Part shown: positions 9,055-17,300 of the stretch, in pieces | Layout of the letters: each line of letters opens with the position of its first letter | Numbering within the stretch: position 1 is the stretch's first letter | DNA from: an uncultured Acidobacteriota bacterium | Lineage (GTDB): Bacteria > Acidobacteriota > Terriglobia > Terriglobales > Acidobacteriaceae | NCBI GenBank assembly: GCA_903832055.1 | Contig: CAILAC010000016.1 | Location: forward strand, 1,072,969 to 1,136,968 | Direction: 5' to 3' | Length of the DNA stretch: 64,000 nt | The notes under the pieces: model-generated | Told to the model about the DNA's origin: nothing | Databases searched by the model: none | The model's input: only the letters and a program-made list of their open reading frames with translations | Made by a program: the position numbers and the translations under genes

Positions 9055-10281
9055 ATGCAATTCATTGAAGCCTTAAAACTCGCGCTGCAATCGCTGTGGG
9101 CCAACAAACTGCGTTCAATTTTGACGCTCATTGGCGTGGTTATGGGCGTGGCTTCGGTGATTATGGTCATTACGCTGACCAATACGGCCAACGACTTCGT
9201 CGGGACGAAGCTTTCTGGTTACGGGGCCGACGTTTTCACGGTCACAAAATCGGCTTCAGTGAGCTTTGGTCCAGAGGACTTTTTCAAGTATCAGAAGCGA
9301 AAGATCCTGCGCTTTGAAGACTACGAAGCCATTCGTGACGGCTGTGTAGACTGCAAGGAAGTGGGCGCGCTGCTGAACCGGTCAACAAACGTTGTGCACA
9401 ACGGTCAATCCAGTAAAGATACCGGCTTGCGCGGCTATACCGCGACCATGTTTTCCCTCAATAACCTGAATATCGCGATTGGTCGGGCGCTGAACGAGGC
9501 GGATATCGAGCACGCGACGCATGCGATTGTGGTTGGCTATGACATCGTCGACAACATTCTGGGCGACGGCGACCCTATCGGCAAGGAACTTCGGGTCGAT
9601 GGCGTGCCCTATACGATCGTCGGGGTGGGTGAGCGGCAGGGCAAGACCTTTGGTCAATCCCAGGACAACTGGGTGGCAGTGCCAATCACAACCTATCAGC
9701 ACACCTACGGCACCAATGACTCGCTGGATATTTACTCACGCTCCAATGGTGATGCCGCGATGATGGCGCGCGCCGAAGACGAAGTGCGCGTGATCATGCG
9801 GACGCGCAGGCATGATGCACCGGGAGCTGACGACAGCTTCCAGTTGGAGACCAACGACACGTTCCTCGATATCTGGAAGCAGATCAGCGCGTTGTTTACA
9901 TTCATCGTGCTTGGGCTGGCCTCAATTTCGCTGGTGGTTGGCGGCGTGGTGATCATGAATATCATGCTGGTCTCAGTGACCGAGCGTACGCGGGAAATTG
10001 GTATCCGCAAGGCGCTGGGAGCGCGGCAACGCGATGTTCTGCTGCAGTTTTTGATTGAGTCGGGGATGATGGCGACGCTTGGCGGCGTCATCGGCATTCT
10101 GATCGGCATTGGCGCAGCGCAGCTGATTACGCTGATTTTCGATGTTTCGGTCAACGTAAGCATTGGCTCGGTGCTTCTTGGCATGTTCATGGCCACGGGA
10201 ACGGGTGTGTTCTTCGGGGTGTATCCGGCGAGCAAGGCTGCAAAACTTGACCCGATTGTGGCGCTGCGTTCTGAGATGTAG
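9055..10281 (+). CDS. MacB-like ABC transporter permease
   Basis: 408 residues. One transmembrane segment near residues 20-42 (LRSILTLIGVVMGVASVIMV), a large periplasmic MacB-PCD domain, then three C-terminal helices. The diagnostic IMLVSVTERTREIGIRKALG loop, which contacts the ATPase, is present. The frame is open to 8971, but ATG 9055 has AAGGA 10 bases upstream and starts right at the expected MQFIEALKLAL helix. Type VII ABC systems move signals or substrates across the periplasm without being channels. No ATP-binding subunit or MacA partner is in the window; a paralogous permease follows after 114 bases. Confidence 0.88.
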   Translation: MQFIEALKLALQSLWANKLRSILTLIGVVMGVASVIMVITLTNTANDFVGTKLSGYGADVFTVTKSASVSFGPEDFFKYQKRKILRFEDYEAIRDGCVDCKEVGALLNRSTNVVHNGQSSKDTGLRGYTATMFSLNNLNIAIGRALNEADIEHATHAIVVGYDIVDNILGDGDPIGKELRVDGVPYTIVGVGERQGKTFGQSQDNWVAVPITTYQHTYGTNDSLDIYSRSNGDAAMMARAEDEVRVIMRTRRHDAPGADDSFQLETNDTFLDIWKQISALFTFIVLGLASISLVVGGVVIMNIMLVSVTERTREIGIRKALGARQRDVLLQFLIESGMMATLGGVIGILIGIGAAQLITLIFDVSVNVSIGSVLLGMFMATGTGVFFGVYPASKAAKLDPIVALRSEM

Positions 10282-10395
10282 CAGGGCAGCTGTCAGCTGT
10301 TTCGTTCGGATTTGATGGAGTGCCTCAAAGATCAAGAGGCTGGTGTAACAAAGCCCTGGCGAGAGGTCAGGAGCTGGAAGCTAGGAGCTGTTGGC

Positions 10396-11655
10396 ATGGC
10401 GCAAGGGCAGATGCGGGAATCGGTGAAGATGGCGCTGGACACCCTGCGCACCAACAAGCTGCGCTCGGGATTGACGATCCTGGGAATTGTAATCGGCGTG
10501 ACGTCAGTGATCGCAATCTCGTCAATCATCAATGGACTGAACAACCGGGTGGGTGACTTCGTCAGTTCGCTGGGCAGCAACGTCTTCTGGGTCTTCCATC
10601 TCCCGGTCATCGGGGTCCGACCTACAACCGAGCAGCTGACGCGCAAGAAGCTGACGATGGATGATGTGTATGCTCTGCGCCAGTTGCCCCACGTCATTGC
10701 TGCCGATGGCGGCAAGCAGTACGTAAAGAACCAGGCTTTCCGGGTTGGCGACGCATCGGTAAAGTACAACGGCAAGAAGGTTGGCGGCACCCTGATCCAG
10801 GGAGACACGGCGCAGCTGGCCGACGTGCAGGACGTGGCCATGCTTCAGGGACGCATCTTCAGCGATGAAGAGGATCACCGTCATGCCAAGGTCATCGTGA
10901 TCGGCCACGACACCTGGGAAGAACTTTTCGGCCAGGAGAACGCGATTGGCAAAGAGGTCACGGTCGAAACCTCGCTGTATACCGTGATTGGAGTCTTTGA
11001 CAAGCGCAAGTCTCCCTTTGGCGGCGGCAGAAATCCCAATGACAATGCGGTCTTTCTGCCTATGGGTACGTTTGAAAACATGCACCCGGAGCAGAAGGAT
11101 ATCTGGGTCAGCGTCAAGTTTGACGACCCCAAGTACAAGGCCCTCGTCGAGGAAGAGATTCGCGAGTTGCTGCGGGTGCGCCGCCACGTCAAGGTCGAGG
11201 CGGAGGATAACTTCGAGATTTTCGGGCCTGATTCGCTGGCCCGTCTCTGGGGTCAGCTTTCTGGTGGCCTGTTCCTCTTCATGCTGGCCGTTTCGAGTGT
11301 GGGTCTGATGGTGGGCGGCGTCGGCGTGATGAACATCATGCTGGTGTCGGTGACCGAGCGGACGCGCGAAATCGGCATACGCAAGGCGCTGGGCGCAACG
11401 AAGAGAACGATTCTGACGCAGTTTACGACGGAGGCGATGACGCTGTGCGCGGTGGGCGGCGTGATTGGCGTGCTGGTGGGCGCGGTCATTACCGGCATCG
11501 TGTACCTGCTGCCGATTGGCTTGCCGGCGACGCTTTCGACCTTCTGGGTGCTGTTTGGCTTTGGCGTGGCTTGCGGCATCGGGCTGCTGTTTGGTATCTA
11601 CCCGGCGTGGAAGGCAGCGAATCTGGACCCGATCGAGGCGCTGCGCTACGAGTAG
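10396..11655 (+). CDS. MacB-like ABC transporter permease (second copy)
   Basis: 419 residues with the same plan as its neighbour: first helix SGLTILGIVIGVTSVIAI, periplasmic domain, three helices at the end and the same VTERTREIGIRKALG coupling motif. The ATG at 10396 has AGGAG 7 bases upstream (10384-10388). Starting there trims the frame extension back to 10312, which has no family similarity. It probably forms a heterodimer with the upstream permease and borrows an ATPase encoded elsewhere. The next gene starts 12 bases after the stop, so it may be co-transcribed. Confidence 0.88.
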   Translation: MAQGQMRESVKMALDTLRTNKLRSGLTILGIVIGVTSVIAISSIINGLNNRVGDFVSSLGSNVFWVFHLPVIGVRPTTEQLTRKKLTMDDVYALRQLPHVIAADGGKQYVKNQAFRVGDASVKYNGKKVGGTLIQGDTAQLADVQDVAMLQGRIFSDEEDHRHAKVIVIGHDTWEELFGQENAIGKEVTVETSLYTVIGVFDKRKSPFGGGRNPNDNAVFLPMGTFENMHPEQKDIWVSVKFDDPKYKALVEEEIRELLRVRRHVKVEAEDNFEIFGPDSLARLWGQLSGGLFLFMLAVSSVGLMVGGVGVMNIMLVSVTERTREIGIRKALGATKRTILTQFTTEAMTLCAVGGVIGVLVGAVITGIVYLLPIGLPATLSTFWVLFGFGVACGIGLLFGIYPAWKAANLDPIEALRYE

Positions 11656-11666
11656 CAGGTGATTGC

Positions 11667-12902
11667 GTGAACCGACGGAGTTTTCTAGAACGGGCAACGG
11701 CGACGGCATTGGTTGCACCTCTTGGTGGGCTGAATGCGCAGGCAATGTATGGGCAACGCCTAGCCAGGTCTCACAGCCGCTACGAAGTAGCCGCCTACTA
11801 TTTCGGCAATTACCATATCGATCCACGCAACGAGTTGGCGCACGGACCAGGTTGGACGGAGTGGAACCTGGTCAAGGACGCCAAGCCGCGCTTTCAAGGT
11901 CATGCGCAGCCCAAAGTCCCGCTCTGGGGCTATGAAGACGAGTCCAATCCGAAGGTCTTCGAACGAAAGATCAATGCGGCTGCTGACCATGGGCTGACGG
12001 CGTTTATCTTCGATTGGTATTGGTACGATGACGGTCCTTTTCTGGAAAGAGCGCTGGAGAAGGGGTTTCTGCAATCGGCGAATCGCGACCGGCTGAAGTT
12101 CGCGATCATGTGGGCGAACCACAACTGGACCGACATTCACCCGGCGAAGCTAAGTTCGACGCCACAACTGCAATTCCCCGGCAAGGTGACCTCAGCCACG
12201 TTCCGCCGCATGACAGATCATGTGATCGAGAAGTACTTTCTTCAGCCGAACTACTGGAAGATCGACGGCTGCCCGTATTTTTCGGTCTATGAGCTGGGAC
12301 GATTTCTGGAGAGCTTTGGCAGTCTGACTGCAGCGGCGAAAGAGGTTGCCGGATTTCGCGAGCGAGTGAAACAGGCCGGTTTCCCTGATCTGCATCTCAA
12401 TGCGATTCTCTGGGGCGAGCAGATTCTGCCCGGACAGACGACTCAGATTCCTGACCTCAAGCCTTTTCTGGGCGAGCTGGGCGTCGATAGCATCGGCTCG
12501 TATGTGTGGATTCACCACACGCAGTTTCGCGGGTTTCCGACGGTTCCATATCAAGATATCGCTGCGCAGTATGAGCGCTACCGGGCAACGGCAGCGGCCG
12601 ACTCAGGGAAGCCGTATTTCCCCAACGTGACTGTCGGGTGGGACTCTTCTCCGCGTGCCTGCCAGACGGATACATTTATCGCCAAGGGTTACCCGTTTAC
12701 AGCGGTAATCCAGGGGAACACTCCCGAGCAGTTTGGGCGATATCTGCAATCGGCGAAAGACTTTGTCGATGCGTCTGCGACTCAGTCCAAGATCATCACG
12801 GTGAACTCCTGGAACGAATGGACCGAAGGCAGCTACCTTGAGCCGGATACGAAGCATGGACTCGGCTATCTGGAGCAGATCGCAAAGGTCTTTAAGGCTT
12901 AG
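11667..12902 (+). CDS. GH99-like (WbsX-type) domain protein with Tat signal
   Basis: 411 residues. GTG at 11667 follows AGGTGA and gives a twin-arginine leader (NRRSFLERATATALVAPLGG). The open frame continues upstream over the permease gene but has no family match there. The mature part has YYFGNYHIDPRN, GLTAFIFDWYWYDDG and WNEWTEGSYLEPD, the signature of the glycoside hydrolase family 99-like / WbsX group, in which the Glu residues near the C-terminal WNEW are likely catalytic or substrate-binding. Members are tied to mannan cleavage or polysaccharide assembly; the substrate is unknown. Exported folded to the periplasm. Confidence 0.8.
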   Translation: MNRRSFLERATATALVAPLGGLNAQAMYGQRLARSHSRYEVAAYYFGNYHIDPRNELAHGPGWTEWNLVKDAKPRFQGHAQPKVPLWGYEDESNPKVFERKINAAADHGLTAFIFDWYWYDDGPFLERALEKGFLQSANRDRLKFAIMWANHNWTDIHPAKLSSTPQLQFPGKVTSATFRRMTDHVIEKYFLQPNYWKIDGCPYFSVYELGRFLESFGSLTAAAKEVAGFRERVKQAGFPDLHLNAILWGEQILPGQTTQIPDLKPFLGELGVDSIGSYVWIHHTQFRGFPTVPYQDIAAQYERYRATAAADSGKPYFPNVTVGWDSSPRACQTDTFIAKGYPFTAVIQGNTPEQFGRYLQSAKDFVDASATQSKIITVNSWNEWTEGSYLEPDTKHGLGYLEQIAKVFKA

Positions 12903-12941
12903 CAGGCACCGCTCCGCGCGCAGGGCCTTTACCATCAAAGG

Positions 12942-14120
12942 ATGGCTTCGCTTTCTTATTCCGTTGCGATTGGTATGACCGTGGTGACGGCAGCCAGCAT
13001 GGTGTACTGCCTGCTGGTGTTGGGTGCGGCGTGGCGATTTCGCCTGTATCAGCGTCGCAGCGGGCGCCTGGGTGCTTTTGCGCCGTCGGTCAGTATTCTC
13101 AAGCCGGTCAAAGGCTTTGACGACGGCATGTATGAGGCCTTTCGCAGCCATTGTCTCCAGGAGTATGCGGGCGAGTATGAGCTGCTGTTTGGCGCGGGGA
13201 GTCTGGACGACCCTGCGGTTGCCGCCGTAGAGCGGCTCATGGCGGAGTTTCCCGAGCGGCATATCCGGCTGGTCATTTGCCCTGAGCGGCTGGGAACCAA
13301 TGGCAAGGTTTCGAACCTGATCCAGATGCAGGCCGCCGCAACGGGCGAATTTCTGCTGGTGAATGACTCGGATATTCGGGTATCGCCAAAGTATCTTGAC
13401 CGCGTCATGCGCCAGTTTGCAGTCGCAGACCGACGTCCGGTGGGGATGGTGACGGCGCTTTACCGGGGGCAGGCGGCGCGGTGGACGCTGGGCGCGGCGC
13501 TTGAGGTGCTTGGGATTTCGACGGACTTCATGGCCGGAGTGCTGACGGCCCTTGTGGTTGAACGCGGGATTCACTTTGGGCTGGGGTCAACGCTGGCGGT
13601 GCGGCGCGAGGCGCTTGCGGCCGCGGGTGGCCTGGAGGCTCTTGTGGACCAGCTTGCCGACGACTACGAGATGGGTGCGCGGATTGACCGGGCTGGCTAC
13701 GCGGTGCGGCTGGCGGCTGAGGCAGTGGAGACCAGCGTACCAGCGTACGATCTCCGCAGCTTCTGGAGCCACCAGATGCGCTGGGGCCGCACGGTGCGCG
13801 ACAGCCGGAAGTGGGGCTTTGTGGGGCTGCTCTTTACCCATACGCTGCCGCTGGCGCTGCTCAATGTGGTCGCGTCAGGGGTAAGTTTGTGGAGCGTGTG
13901 GCTGCTGGTGCTCGCGTACCTGCTGCGGCTGGCGATTGCGACCCAGGTGGGCTTTGGCGTATTGCGCGACAGGCAGGTGCTGCGGGACCTGTGGCTGCTG
14001 CCGGTGCGCGACCTGGTCGGCTTTGCCGTGTGGGTGGGCAGCTTTGCCGGCGACACGATTGAGTGGCGCGGGGAGCGGTTTGTGCTGAAAAATGGACGCC
14101 TGGTCAAGGCAGCCGGCTAG
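12942..14120 (+). CDS. hpnI: Hopanoid glucosaminyltransferase-type glycosyltransferase (GT21, HpnI)
   Basis: 392 residues. An N-terminal transmembrane helix (about 5-30) leads into a GT-A domain with SILKPVKGFDD, N141-D-S-D (metal and donor binding), D240-D-Y-E-M-G (acceptor/catalytic) and QMRWGRTVR at 278, followed by two or three C-terminal helices. This is the ceramide-glucosyltransferase-like family that in bacteria includes HpnI, which adds N-acetylglucosamine to bacteriohopanetetrol. It acts at the inner membrane. hpnH, hpnG and shc are not in the window, so the hopanoid assignment rests on the fold and motifs. A Rieske oxygenase gene follows 44 bases later. Confidence 0.8.
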   Translation: MASLSYSVAIGMTVVTAASMVYCLLVLGAAWRFRLYQRRSGRLGAFAPSVSILKPVKGFDDGMYEAFRSHCLQEYAGEYELLFGAGSLDDPAVAAVERLMAEFPERHIRLVICPERLGTNGKVSNLIQMQAAATGEFLLVNDSDIRVSPKYLDRVMRQFAVADRRPVGMVTALYRGQAARWTLGAALEVLGISTDFMAGVLTALVVERGIHFGLGSTLAVRREALAAAGGLEALVDQLADDYEMGARIDRAGYAVRLAAEAVETSVPAYDLRSFWSHQMRWGRTVRDSRKWGFVGLLFTHTLPLALLNVVASGVSLWSVWLLVLAYLLRLAIATQVGFGVLRDRQVLRDLWLLPVRDLVGFAVWVGSFAGDTIEWRGERFVLKNGRLVKAAG

Positions 14121-14164
14121 CTGGTACTGAGGTTGGTGCGAACCGGGTGGTATTGTGGGGAACG

Positions 14165-15271
14165 ATGGCGCGATTGACGACAATTGATCCGGCAGGCAAT
14201 GCCATAGGCGGGCCGACAGCGACGCTGATTTATGACGACTGGTATCCGGCGCTGCGCTCAGACGTGCTGCGGGATGGCAAACTCCATACGGCAATGCTGC
14301 TGGACCTGCCGCTGGTGCTTGGCCGACGCAAGGACGGGAAAATCTTTGCCATGCGTGACAGCTGCCCGCATCGGGGCATTCCGCTGAGCGTGGGCTGGTT
14401 TGACGGCGACCGGGTGACATGCCGCTATCATGGCTGGGAGTTTGAACCGTGTTCCGGACAGTGCGCGGTGATTCCTTCGCTCACCGGCTTTGACCGGCTT
14501 GACGCAACGCGCATCTATGCCACGGCCTACCCGTGCGTGGAGCGGGATGGTTACGCGTGGGTGTACATTCCGGGAACGGGGGCGGGGCGCAAACTGGACA
14601 TGGCAGATCTGCGCCCGGTGCCGGAGCTGCCCAAGTTCAGTGATAAGTTTCGCTCGGCTCACCTGACGGCCGACCTGCCCTGCAATGTTGACCACGGCAT
14701 CATCGGGCTGATGGACCCGGCGCACGGGCCGTTTGTGCACCAGGCGTGGTGGTGGCGCAGCCGGGCGTCAATTCGCGAAAAGACGAAGAAATTCGAGCCG
14801 ATTCCAGAGGGGTTTCGCATGGCGGCGCACGCCCCGAGCGGCAACTCGGCACCGTACAAGCTGCTGGGCGTCTACGGCGAGCCGGTGGAGACGACGATTG
14901 ATTTTGTGCTGCCCAACCGGCGGTGGGAGACGATTCGCTGCGGGCCAAAGTGGTTCACGAGCCTGACGACGGTGACCCCGGTGACGGCCTCAACCTGCCG
15001 CATTGATGTGGTGGCGGCGTGGAATGTCTTTTACAACGTGCCGCTGGTGACGCCGATTGCAAAGTGGTTTGGGGCGAAGTTTGTGCGTCAGGACCAGGTC
15101 ACGATGATTCAGCAGGCCGAGGGGTTGAAGCACAACCCCAGCCTGATGCTGATCGACGATGCGGACAAACCGGCCAAGTGGTATTTTGCGCTGAAGCAGG
15201 CGCGGCTGGACGGAAATGCCGATGCCCGCCACCCCATGGATGGGCCGACAGAGCTGCACTGGCGAAGCTGA
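14165..15271 (+). CDS. Rieske [2Fe-2S] mononuclear-iron oxygenase
   Basis: 368 residues from ATG 14165, preceded by GGGGAA. The Rieske cluster ligands are C67-P-H69 and C86-R-Y-H89. The mononuclear iron site is seen in NVDHGIIGLMDPAHGPFVH (two His and nearby Asp), as in the VanA/PaO-type alpha subunits. These enzymes hydroxylate or demethylate hydrophobic rings using electrons from a separate reductase, which is not present here. The tight spacing after hpnI suggests co-transcription and a lipid or hopanoid substrate, but that is inference. The last codons read AKWYFALKQARLDGNAD. Confidence 0.85.
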   Translation: MARLTTIDPAGNAIGGPTATLIYDDWYPALRSDVLRDGKLHTAMLLDLPLVLGRRKDGKIFAMRDSCPHRGIPLSVGWFDGDRVTCRYHGWEFEPCSGQCAVIPSLTGFDRLDATRIYATAYPCVERDGYAWVYIPGTGAGRKLDMADLRPVPELPKFSDKFRSAHLTADLPCNVDHGIIGLMDPAHGPFVHQAWWWRSRASIREKTKKFEPIPEGFRMAAHAPSGNSAPYKLLGVYGEPVETTIDFVLPNRRWETIRCGPKWFTSLTTVTPVTASTCRIDVVAAWNVFYNVPLVTPIAKWFGAKFVRQDQVTMIQQAEGLKHNPSLMLIDDADKPAKWYFALKQARLDGNADARHPMDGPTELHWRS

Positions 15272-15277
15272 GGCATC

Positions 15278-17167
15278 CTACTGCTGTGGCGGGGCTGCGA
15301 GCGAGCGAAGTTCGATCATCACAATCAGTCCGTCGATGGTTTTGTCCGAACCAGTGGCGAATTGAACGCGCGCCTTTGCTCCTTCAAAGTCGAGACAGGG
15401 ATTCATTTGGGCGGGCGGGTTGAAGCCCAGCGCTTCGAGGTCAATTTTGAATCGATTGGGGGTGTAGACATGGGCAGATTTGCCCTTGCCTGCAGCTTCA
15501 ACGCGAAACTCCATGTAGCCGGGAGAAGCGCACTCGACATCGCGCAGGGTACCGATGACGATGTGTTTGGGACCGTCCGCAGCTTCGACGGGGTGCCTGG
15601 GCGGAGGGTCGGCGGACTCGCTGCCGCTGACCACGGCGGTGACGGTGCCGTCGGGCAGGCGCACGGTTTCTGACGCAGACTGAGCCGCAGCGTTGGCGGC
15701 ATTGGCTCTCTTGATGGATTCAATCTGCTCAATGCGGCCAGCGAGCAGTGATGCGTCGGAGGGCGATTTGGCGAGTGCCTGGGCCACGCGCAGGGTCTTT
15801 TCCGCATCGTCAAATTTGCCGAGCATCAGCAGCAGATTGGAGGCGTTGAGCCGAAAGCCGAGGTTGCTGCGGTCAAGGGTGATGGCCTTGAGGTTGAGTG
15901 CCTGGGCCTCGTCCATTTTGATGTGCTGGCGGGCGTACCACCCGGCGAGCTGATCGTAGGCGGGTGCAAAGCGCGGGTTGAGCCGGATGGCGGCGCGGAG
16001 GCTGGTTTCTATGCGCGGGTCGGTTGCATTGCCGTTTGACTGGGTGAACGAGGCGAAGTTGTAGTGGGCGATGTAGCTTTGGGAGTCGAGATCGACGGCT
16101 TCGGAGTAAGCTTTTTGGGCGGCCGCCATGTCGCCGTCACGAAAGGCGAGGTAGCCCATGGTTTCATGAGGCAAGGCCAGTTTGGGGTCGGCTGCGATGA
16201 CGTTCGCCAGCAATGAACGGGCATCGCTCGCGCGGCCAATGTAGGCGAGCAGATCGGCCCGCTCGGCGTCATATTGGGGCAGGGTGAGCGTGCTCACGCT
16301 GTAGCTGGCGGGGTCAATGGGGGCGGCGGCGCTCGACAGGATGAACTGCTTGTACTGGCTTTGCTCGATGTAGAAACCAAGCGCTTTCTCCAGTTGCTTC
16401 AGGTCGCCAAAGGCCTGTGTGGCCGCTGTGACAGGGTCAAGATGCTGGCTGACGTGCAGCAGATAGTCCCGAATGCGCTGAGTGCCATGTTCGCGGTCGC
16501 CGACCATCAGGTAATGGGTCAGCGCCCAGGACTCGGAGTAGAAGACTGAGCCCTTGCTCTCTTCGTGGTAGTAGGGTGAGCTTTGATCCACGCGGAAGAG
16601 GGTTTCAAGGGGGATCAGCCTGTTCTGGCGCAGGTAAAGGATGTCGTCGGTGCTGGGCTCGCCGAGCAGCACCTGCTTATCTTTGAAGTCGGTGTTCTGG
16701 TAAAACTCAGCCATGCCTTCGTTGAGCCACAGCGGCATCCAGGTGCCAGCGTCGCGAAACTGAAGATGCGTGTATTCGTGGAAGACGGTGGCGAAGGGGT
16801 GTTCGCTCTCTGCATCGAGGCGCAGCAGGACGAAGTTCTTTTCAGTAGTGGTGAGGAAGTAGCCGGCGAGCGTGAGCTGGCCTTTGGCGAGATATGCCTG
16901 CGGCTCAAGGGCCTCAAACTCCTTCTTGTTCTTCGCGGCAAAAACGAGGATGGGCCCGGGGGGATCAACGTTGGCCTGGGGAAAGAGCGTCTGGAACATC
17001 CAGCGCATGCGCTCGAAGTTATCGAGGATGTGCCGCGCCTGCTTTTCGCCAGCGTCTGTCACCAGCGTGAAGTGCGGGCTGGCGACCTGGATTGGCTGCT
17101 GCTCGGCAAGGAGAGGAGTGGCCGCCAGGGTGGCTATCAGGCAAGCAAGCAGTAGTTTGCAGGACAT
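15278..17167 (-). CDS. Secreted gluzincin-type peptidase with TPR repeats
   Basis: 629 residues with a signal peptide (MSCKLLLACLIATLAATPLLA). HEYTH near residue 130 plus WLNEGMAEFYQ about 16 residues on gives the HExxH...E zinc site of the peptidase MA-like (DUF1570) group. Residues about 290-480 contain tetratricopeptide repeats (for example LPHETMGYLAFRDGDMAAAQ). The last 120 residues form an uncharacterised beta-rich domain. A periplasmic zinc peptidase or protein-folding helper is likely. It converges with the Rieske gene, leaving only 6 bases between stops. Confidence 0.8.
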   Translation of the reverse strand: MSCKLLLACLIATLAATPLLAEQQPIQVASPHFTLVTDAGEKQARHILDNFERMRWMFQTLFPQANVDPPGPILVFAAKNKKEFEALEPQAYLAKGQLTLAGYFLTTTEKNFVLLRLDAESEHPFATVFHEYTHLQFRDAGTWMPLWLNEGMAEFYQNTDFKDKQVLLGEPSTDDILYLRQNRLIPLETLFRVDQSSPYYHEESKGSVFYSESWALTHYLMVGDREHGTQRIRDYLLHVSQHLDPVTAATQAFGDLKQLEKALGFYIEQSQYKQFILSSAAAPIDPASYSVSTLTLPQYDAERADLLAYIGRASDARSLLANVIAADPKLALPHETMGYLAFRDGDMAAAQKAYSEAVDLDSQSYIAHYNFASFTQSNGNATDPRIETSLRAAIRLNPRFAPAYDQLAGWYARQHIKMDEAQALNLKAITLDRSNLGFRLNASNLLLMLGKFDDAEKTLRVAQALAKSPSDASLLAGRIEQIESIKRANAANAAAQSASETVRLPDGTVTAVVSGSESADPPPRHPVEAADGPKHIVIGTLRDVECASPGYMEFRVEAAGKGKSAHVYTPNRFKIDLEALGFNPPAQMNPCLDFEGAKARVQFATGSDKTIDGLIVMIELRSLAAPPQQ

Positions 17168-17300
17168 TGCCCGATCATTGCATCGTCAAGTTCCCGGGTC
17201 AACACAGCGCATTCTGCTGAAAGTTTCCGGTTCCCTGCCAACGGAAAGTTTCTGGAACCGGGCGTATCGTTGGCCGGTTCCAGCTGAGCGCTGCGGCTGG

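Noticed and set aside
8841..9191. 117-codon upstream extension of the tricorn-like gene
   Set aside because: It lies opposite the start of the divergent permease gene, lacks a ribosome site and would hide a clear signal peptide starting at 8840.
10522..11826. Long minus-strand open frame (434 codons)
   Set aside because: It is the antisense shadow of the second MacB-like permease; its composition is His/Arg/Gln-rich without domain match.
12603..13574. Minus-strand open frame of 323 codons
   Set aside because: Shadow of hpnI and the GH99-like gene; biased composition.
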